Positions 58,371-64,000 of a stretch of 64,000 bases of DNA are shown one piece after another. The stretch is from HLUCCA09 sp965277275. Lineage in GTDB: Bacteria > Pseudomonadota > Alphaproteobacteria > Rhodobacterales > Rhodobacteraceae. Made by a program: the position numbers and the translations under genes. The stretch is taken from assembly GCA_965277275.1 (NCBI GenBank), contig CBDICG010000002.1:1116001-1180000 (forward strand), read 5' to 3'. Each line of letters begins with the position of its first letter. Within the stretch, counting starts at the first letter, position 1. The notes under the pieces were generated by a model. The model worked only from the letters and a program-made list of their open reading frames with translations, was not told where the DNA came from and did not search any database.

Positions 58371-58410
58371 GGGGCGGGGCGGCCCTCCTCCCAGGCCCGC
58401 CCCGTTTATT
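58371..58410 (+). terminator. Hairpin with T-rich tail between the binding-protein and permease genes
   Basis: GGGGCGGG (58371-58378) pairs with CCCGCCCC (58396-58403), and GTTTATT follows. It sits in the 46-bp gap after the binding-protein stop. This is the usual place for a partial terminator that raises binding-protein mRNA over permease mRNA. Confidence 0.6.
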
Positions 58411-58413
58411 CCG

Positions 58414-59361
58414 ATGGCCGCCTACATCCTCCGCCGATTGGTGGGCGCCGCGCTCGTTATGCTCGCGGTGTCGACGCTCGTATTCTTCATGATCCGGCTT
58501 GTGCCGGGCGACCCGATAGCCGTGATGATGGCCGATGCCGGGAGCGAGGAGGCGCGCGAAGCGCTGACCCGCCGCCTCGGGCTCGACCAGCCGGTCATGG
58601 TGCAGTTCTTCATCTGGTTCGGCAACATGTTGCAGGGCGACCTCGGGTCGTCACTCTATGGCTCGAACCAGCCTGTTAACGACATCCTGATGCTGGCGCT
58701 GCCCAAGACACTGTCACTCGCGCTGCTGTCGTTCCTGATCGCGATCATCATCGCCATTCCAGCCGGGATCATCTCCGCCACGCGCAAGAACACGGCGGCG
58801 GACACCGGCGTGTCGCTCATCGCGTTTCTGGGCCTCTCGATGCCAGATTTCTGGCTCGCGATCCTGCTGATCATCGTCTTTGCGGCGAACCTTCAATGGT
58901 TGCCTGCCGTGGGCTATGCGCCGCTCTCCGAAGGGTTCTGGGAGTGGCTCAGCCACCTCATCCTGCCAGCTATCGCCATCGGCACGGGCTTTTCGGCCAT
59001 CATCGCGCGAATGATCCGCTCGTCGATGCTGGAGGTGCTCAAGGCCGACTACATGCGCACCGCCCATTCCAAGGGCCTTCCGACGCGCGTGATCCTGATG
59101 CGCCACGCGTTCCCGAACGCCCTGATCCCGGTCGTTACGGTGATCGGCATCGCCTTCGCGCTCCTGATCTCTGGCGCCGTGGTGGTGGAAAACGTTTTCG
59201 CCATCAAGGGCCTCGGGCGCGTGTTGATCCAGGGTATCCAGAACCGCGACTACCCTGTGGTTCAGGGGGCCGTCCTCATGGTCTCGGCGTTCTTCGTTCT
59301 CTCCAACCTCGTGGTCGACCTGCTCTACGCGGTGATCGACCCCCGCATCCGGTACAGCTAG
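58414..59361 (+). CDS. Peptide ABC transporter permease (OppB/DppB-like)
   Basis: A 315-residue inner-membrane permease with six membrane segments. The N-terminus AAYILRRLVGAALVMLAVST and the motif LGLDQPVMVQFFIWFGNMLQ are typical of DppB. The cytoplasmic EAA loop is ADYMRTAHSKGLPTRVILMR. Adjacent to the second permease gene (stop at 59361, ATG at 59362). Confidence 0.95.
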   Translation: MAAYILRRLVGAALVMLAVSTLVFFMIRLVPGDPIAVMMADAGSEEAREALTRRLGLDQPVMVQFFIWFGNMLQGDLGSSLYGSNQPVNDILMLALPKTLSLALLSFLIAIIIAIPAGIISATRKNTAADTGVSLIAFLGLSMPDFWLAILLIIVFAANLQWLPAVGYAPLSEGFWEWLSHLILPAIAIGTGFSAIIARMIRSSMLEVLKADYMRTAHSKGLPTRVILMRHAFPNALIPVVTVIGIAFALLISGAVVVENVFAIKGLGRVLIQGIQNRDYPVVQGAVLMVSAFFVLSNLVVDLLYAVIDPRIRYS

Positions 59362-60258
59362 ATGACCGACGCCACAGCCGCCCAAACACCTGCGGACCCG
59401 ACCCTCGCCCAGACCCCCCCGAAGTCGAAATCCCGCTTCCGCGAGGTGTTCTCGAAGGACAGGAAGGCGCAATTCGGGATCGGGATCCTTGCGATCTTCA
59501 TCCTGGGCGCTCTCTTCGCACCGCTGATCTCCCCCTACGATCCCAACGAAATGACGCTCGACATGATGGGCAGCCCCACGGGCGAGCACATTCTGGGGAC
59601 AGACGATCTTGGCCGCGATCTCTTCTCGCGCATCCTATGGGGCACGCAGATCTCGCTCTTTGTGGGGGTTGCCACGGTCGCCATCGCGCTCTTCTTCGGT
59701 GTGCTTCTGGGCGTGCTGGCAGGGTACTATGGCGGATGGATCGACATGATCATCATGCGCTACATCGACCTGCAATGGGCCTTCCCGAACTTCATCATCG
59801 CGGTCTATCTCGTTGCCGTGTTTGGCACCGGACTGCTGAATGTCATCGTTGCCATTGCGCTCGCGTTCCTCGACGACTTCGCCCGCGTCGCACGCTCGAT
59901 GGTGCTGACGCTGAAGGAGGAGCAGTTTGTCGACGCCGCGCGCGTGCAGGGCTTCTCGGACCTGCGGATCATGATCGTGCACATTCTGCCCAACGCGATG
60001 GCGCCGATCATCGTGCAGGCGACCGTCAGCGTCTCCTACGCCATTCTCGGGGAGGCGTCGCTTTCGTTTCTCGGGCTGGGGGTGAGCTCCAACACGCCCA
60101 CATGGGGCCTGATCCTGGCGGACGGGCGCAGCTTCATCAGCCAGGCGTGGTGGCTCGGGGTTTATCCCGGCCTTGCAATCATGCTGGTGGTGCTGTCGAT
60201 CAACTTCATCGGCGACGCCTTGCGCGACGCGCTGGACGTCCGAGAAGCCGGGATCTGA
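59362..60258 (+). CDS. Peptide ABC transporter permease (OppC/DppC-like)
   Basis: A 298-residue permease, partner of the previous one. A soluble N-terminus leads to the first segment at FGIGILAIFILGALFAPLIS, and the periplasmic loop has HILGTDDLGRDLFSRILWGT, an OppC hallmark. The EAA loop is FVDAARVQGFSDLRIMIVHI. It is the last gene of the operon. Confidence 0.95.
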   Translation: MTDATAAQTPADPTLAQTPPKSKSRFREVFSKDRKAQFGIGILAIFILGALFAPLISPYDPNEMTLDMMGSPTGEHILGTDDLGRDLFSRILWGTQISLFVGVATVAIALFFGVLLGVLAGYYGGWIDMIIMRYIDLQWAFPNFIIAVYLVAVFGTGLLNVIVAIALAFLDDFARVARSMVLTLKEEQFVDAARVQGFSDLRIMIVHILPNAMAPIIVQATVSVSYAILGEASLSFLGLGVSSNTPTWGLILADGRSFISQAWWLGVYPGLAIMLVVLSINFIGDALRDALDVREAGI

Positions 60259-60505
60259 GGCGCGTCTTCGCGCGATCAGGGGCCCGCAATCGCGCGCTCT
60301 CACGGGCCGTCGCCCGGACGGCGTTATCCGACGCCCGGGAACTCACCTCACGCCGCTCTGCTCACTGGCTCCGGGGGCGACCCCCTTGGAGCGGCGTCGA
60401 GTGGTTCTTGCGATCGCGCGCAACGCGCACCGCGCTTCATCATGCGCCACCCGCGCAACCCTCGGGTCACGCCGCTGACGCGCATCAAACCGGACCGTCC
60501 CCGTG
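60259..60505. other. Short gene-free stretch after the ABC operon
   Basis: About 247 bp with no supported gene on either strand. It is GC-rich with some inverted repeats, for example ACGGGCCGTCGCCCGG. An arginine-rich open frame on the minus strand here lacks coding features. Confidence 0.55.
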
Positions 60506-60652
60506 TCAGAGGGCGGCCCAGTCTCCCATCGCACTGGACGGCAGGTGCAGCTCCGGATGCGGTCGCACCGGCGTGTGCCGCACGCGCGGCACCCTGTCAT
60601 CCTCGGGTTTCTGGGGGGTCTTGCGAGACTCGTTCCGCTTGTCGTCGGACAT
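60506..60652 (-). CDS. Small hydrophilic protein, 48 residues
   Basis: A possible small gene missed by ordinary length limits. It starts with ATG at 60652, preceded at good spacing by GCAGGAGGA (complement region about 60661-60669), one of the strongest ribosome sites in the window. The product begins MSDDKRNESRKTPQKPEDDR and is charged and proline-rich, ending SSAMGDWAAL, with no membrane segment. Family unknown. An AT-rich stretch just upstream could be its promoter. It is convergent with the dipeptide ABC operon. Confidence 0.5.
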   Translation of the reverse strand: MSDDKRNESRKTPQKPEDDRVPRVRHTPVRPHPELHLPSSAMGDWAAL

Positions 60653-60789
60653 CACACGTCCTCCTGCACATACGATACACTTTGATATGTATACCATAGA
60701 ATGCCACATCGCCCCAGCCGGATTAAGACGACGAAAGGACGATTCGGTGGCTTCACGGGTAAACAAATGGCACAAACCGATATGCTACC

Positions 60790-61413
60790 TCAGGCTGTCT
60801 TTTTTCCCCGATGTTTTTCGTATCCAACGATGTGATAGGCAACTTGGCTAGCGCGAAAAAAGCTCTGCGCGAGCAGGAATGCCCCGACAAACAACCCGAA
60901 AACACCGACAGCTATGTCCAAGCGGTCCGCACCATCGGTATGGTATGACACTCTACCCAGAAGATACAATAAAGACCCGACAGATGCGCCTGTACCAAAC
61001 TTCACGCAGATGTCGCGAAGCATCAAAAAACGCTCTATCTGTTCACGCAATCGCACTGGGGCGGGTTTTTTCTTGCGCCAGTATCTGTTCTTGGCTTCTT
61101 CAAGTTCCATGGGGCTGAGTTGATCGACCTCGGAGAAATCAAGGTTTGCAGCTCGATTGAAGACCCCGCGCGTCAGCCAGTTCGAAGGAGCGGCGTCCAG
61201 AACGCAAGCAAGTCCTGCTATCGCCAACAACTCTTGAAACACGTAACAGGACACGTACGCCAGGATCAAGAGCAAGACAGGGGCGAGAGGTGTTGTGTTC
61301 TCCCATTCAATCTCGAAGGCAGTCCCAAATGGGATTACAATAAGCAAGCCCGCAAACACATAGAGCAAGTCCCTGTAAACAAACATCCCAAGTGCGCGAA
61401 GAAGTCCACGCAT
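60790..61413 (-). CDS. Hypothetical membrane protein in a lower-GC segment
   Basis: A 207-residue protein with about four membrane segments (YVFAGLLIVIPFGTAFEI, LAPVLLLILAYVSCYVFQEL, TGASVGSLLYLLGRVSYHTD and IAVGVFGLFVGAFLLAQSFF) and a charged middle loop (MELEEAKNRYWRKKKPAPVR). Family unknown. The gene and its flanks are visibly AT-richer than the rest of the window, with codons such as AAA and TTT more common, so it may have been acquired by transfer. It starts right after the ettA stop (3-bp gap), but the two compositions differ, so a shared operon is not certain. Confidence 0.7.
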   Translation of the reverse strand: MRGLLRALGMFVYRDLLYVFAGLLIVIPFGTAFEIEWENTTPLAPVLLLILAYVSCYVFQELLAIAGLACVLDAAPSNWLTRGVFNRAANLDFSEVDQLSPMELEEAKNRYWRKKKPAPVRLREQIERFLMLRDICVKFGTGASVGSLLYLLGRVSYHTDGADRLDIAVGVFGLFVGAFLLAQSFFRASQVAYHIVGYEKHRGKKTA

Positions 61414-61416
61414 GAG

Positions 61417-63072
<1,656 letters not shown>

Positions 63073-63166
63073 GAGGCACTCCTTCACTCGGCTCTGGAAG
63101 GGCATCTAGCGCGCGTATGTGGGGCGCGCAATCGCGCAACATCGAAGCGCGCGCTCTGACGAGGGT

Positions 63167-63670
63167 TCAACCTCTAGCGAAGACCGATTGCAGATCGCCG
63201 TAGATCGGGAAGACGGGCCATGCCTGCTCGCGCCTCCCGGGTTCGTAGTCGAGGAGCAGCGAAGTCGTCCCGAAATTGGGGTGGGCGTCGAACCACAGGT
63301 CACCGAGCCATTGCTCCACATCGACAGATCGCAACCATGGCTCTCCGGTGAAGATCACGAGCACATCTACGAAGATGCCGCGCCTTTGGTAGGCTTCCCC
63401 TTTTCTCCCGACTATAGATCTGATCTTCTTGGCGCGCCGCTCGGCGCTCCACTGTGACTCTTCGAACAATTTGCCCCGGTATGGCGGCGCGCCACGACCG
63501 GCGCGCGCCTTGTGATCAGGATCCACCACTTGGGTGAGCTCGACGGCGACACTGCCGTGCGGCATCTCGAAGTAGAAATCCGGCGGATCGCTTGGGTTTT
63601 GAATGGGCTCAGGAGTCTCTATCCGCATGAACGTTGCAACGGACCTGCGCCACTCTTGGACGGTGCTCAA
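63167..63670 (-). CDS. Hypothetical protein, possible PD-(D/E)XK-like fold, start uncertain
   Basis: A 167-residue product if the TTG at 63670 is the start. Family not recognised. SDPPDFYFEMPHGSVAVELT has the spacing of a D...E-x-x motif seen in nuclease-like folds, but this is weak. The same frame stays open upstream to a TGA at 63890, and that upstream part still reads like protein (for example SIKDQNGNGSIRYWIDLWNR) although it has no ATG, GTG or TTG. The true gene is therefore probably longer and either broken or started in an unusual way. It lies upstream of ettA on the same strand. Confidence 0.5.
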   Translation of the reverse strand: MSTVQEWRRSVATFMRIETPEPIQNPSDPPDFYFEMPHGSVAVELTQVVDPDHKARAGRGAPPYRGKLFEESQWSAERRAKKIRSIVGRKGEAYQRRGIFVDVLVIFTGEPWLRSVDVEQWLGDLWFDAHPNFGTTSLLLDYEPGRREQAWPVFPIYGDLQSVFARG

Positions 63671-63889
63671 CTCGACAATCCGCTTGTCCTCGCCCGTGCG
63701 GGAGTTGAAGCCGTCGGCGTAGCCGTTGCTCCGGTTCCAGAGGTCGATCCAGTAGCGGATAGAACCATTTCCATTTTGGTCTTTGATGCTGGTTCTCCTG
63801 GGCTGGCAGCGCCTCGGGAACGGTAGCTTCCAGTCCCCTACATGGGCAAAACGCGAGCCACCCGGGTCAACCCCATCGGCGTCGTGCGG

Positions 63890-64000
63890 TCAAAGCCGGT
63901 GCCGACCGAGCGTGCGCTCCACATCCTGGTAGACCGCGTGCAGGTGCTGGGGCTGGTTTCGCAGCGTCGCGAACTCGATCAGGAACGTGTCGCTGTGCAG
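63890..64000 (-). CDS. Partial coding frame running off the window edge
   Basis: The minus strand from 64000 to a TGA at 63890-63892 gives 36 residues ending RNQPQHLHAVYQDVERTLGR plus HRL, with nearly all third positions G or C, so it looks coding. The 5' end is outside the window. It is in the same frame as the hypothetical gene at 63167-63670, so the two may be parts of one gene cut by the TGA, or two neighbouring genes. Family unknown. Confidence 0.45.
   Translation of the reverse strand: MHSDTFLIEFATLRNQPQHLHAVYQDVERTLGRHRL

Overview
This window looks like part of a chromosome of a marine-type alphaproteobacterium of the Rhodobacteraceae (Roseobacter group). The evidence is a high-GC genome with strong third-position GC bias, a VPLPA-type C-terminal sorting tail, a single bifunctional Rsh behind rpoZ, the paired phaA-phaB genes, a zinc-free type HemB, and many metabolic ABC transporters. 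No rRNA, tRNA, CRISPR array, transposase or prophage was found. The gene order is dense, with many ATGA/TGATG stop-start overlaps.

Layout. Bases 1-1390 hold the end of a BMP-family (nucleoside-type) ABC transporter: the tail of a permease and its binding protein. Bases 1562-2230 hold a VPLPA-CTERM surface protein broken by one in-frame TAA. Bases 2249-7908 carry an unknown anchored protein, a peptide-binding protein (minus strand), a small membrane protein, hemB, a very basic helical protein and an ABM-like protein. Bases 7886-13457 carry a membrane glycosyltransferase coupled to pyrG, then secG, then purA with a DUF2842 gene. Between secG and purA lies a nested hairpin whose apex is a perfect G-quadruplex motif. 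Bases 13458-13818 hold a 7-bp tandem repeat. Bases 13819-17886 encode a giant acidic, mostly disordered protein.

Bases 18007-23930 hold thiamine pyrophosphokinase, a DMT exporter, DUF2062, rsh, rpoZ and a NYN nuclease-like gene. Bases 24317-27550 hold ispH, a LysE exporter, DUF3429, a methyltransferase and rnhA. Bases 27608-32449 are polyhydroxyalkanoate and fatty acid genes (phaB, phaA, a BASS transporter, an acyl-CoA ligase) on the minus strand with a good terminator. Bases 32916-35463 are modABC for molybdate uptake. Bases 35566-47937 are mixed catabolic and housekeeping genes: adenine deaminase, HAD dehalogenase, hydrolases, threonine dehydratase, an MFS exporter, a dehydrogenase and an enolase-superfamily gene.

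Bases 48084-60258 form a probable nitrogen-scavenging region. It holds a corrinoid-type binding protein, a NodB deacetylase, two tandem ureohydrolases, gamma-glutamyltransferase, a DUF1028 protein and a complete dipeptide-type ABC transporter. A likely story is import of small peptides or gamma-glutamyl and guanidino compounds, followed by cleavage to amino acids, urea and amines; this is inference. The end of the window (60506-64000) has a lower-GC membrane gene, ettA and a possibly broken gene that runs into the window edge.

The most unusual items are the G-quadruplex hairpin at 11760-11839, the acidic scaffold-like protein, the lysine-rich helical protein at 6652-7278, the four copies of a CTTCAT-type intergenic element, and the tandem ureohydrolase/GGT cluster.
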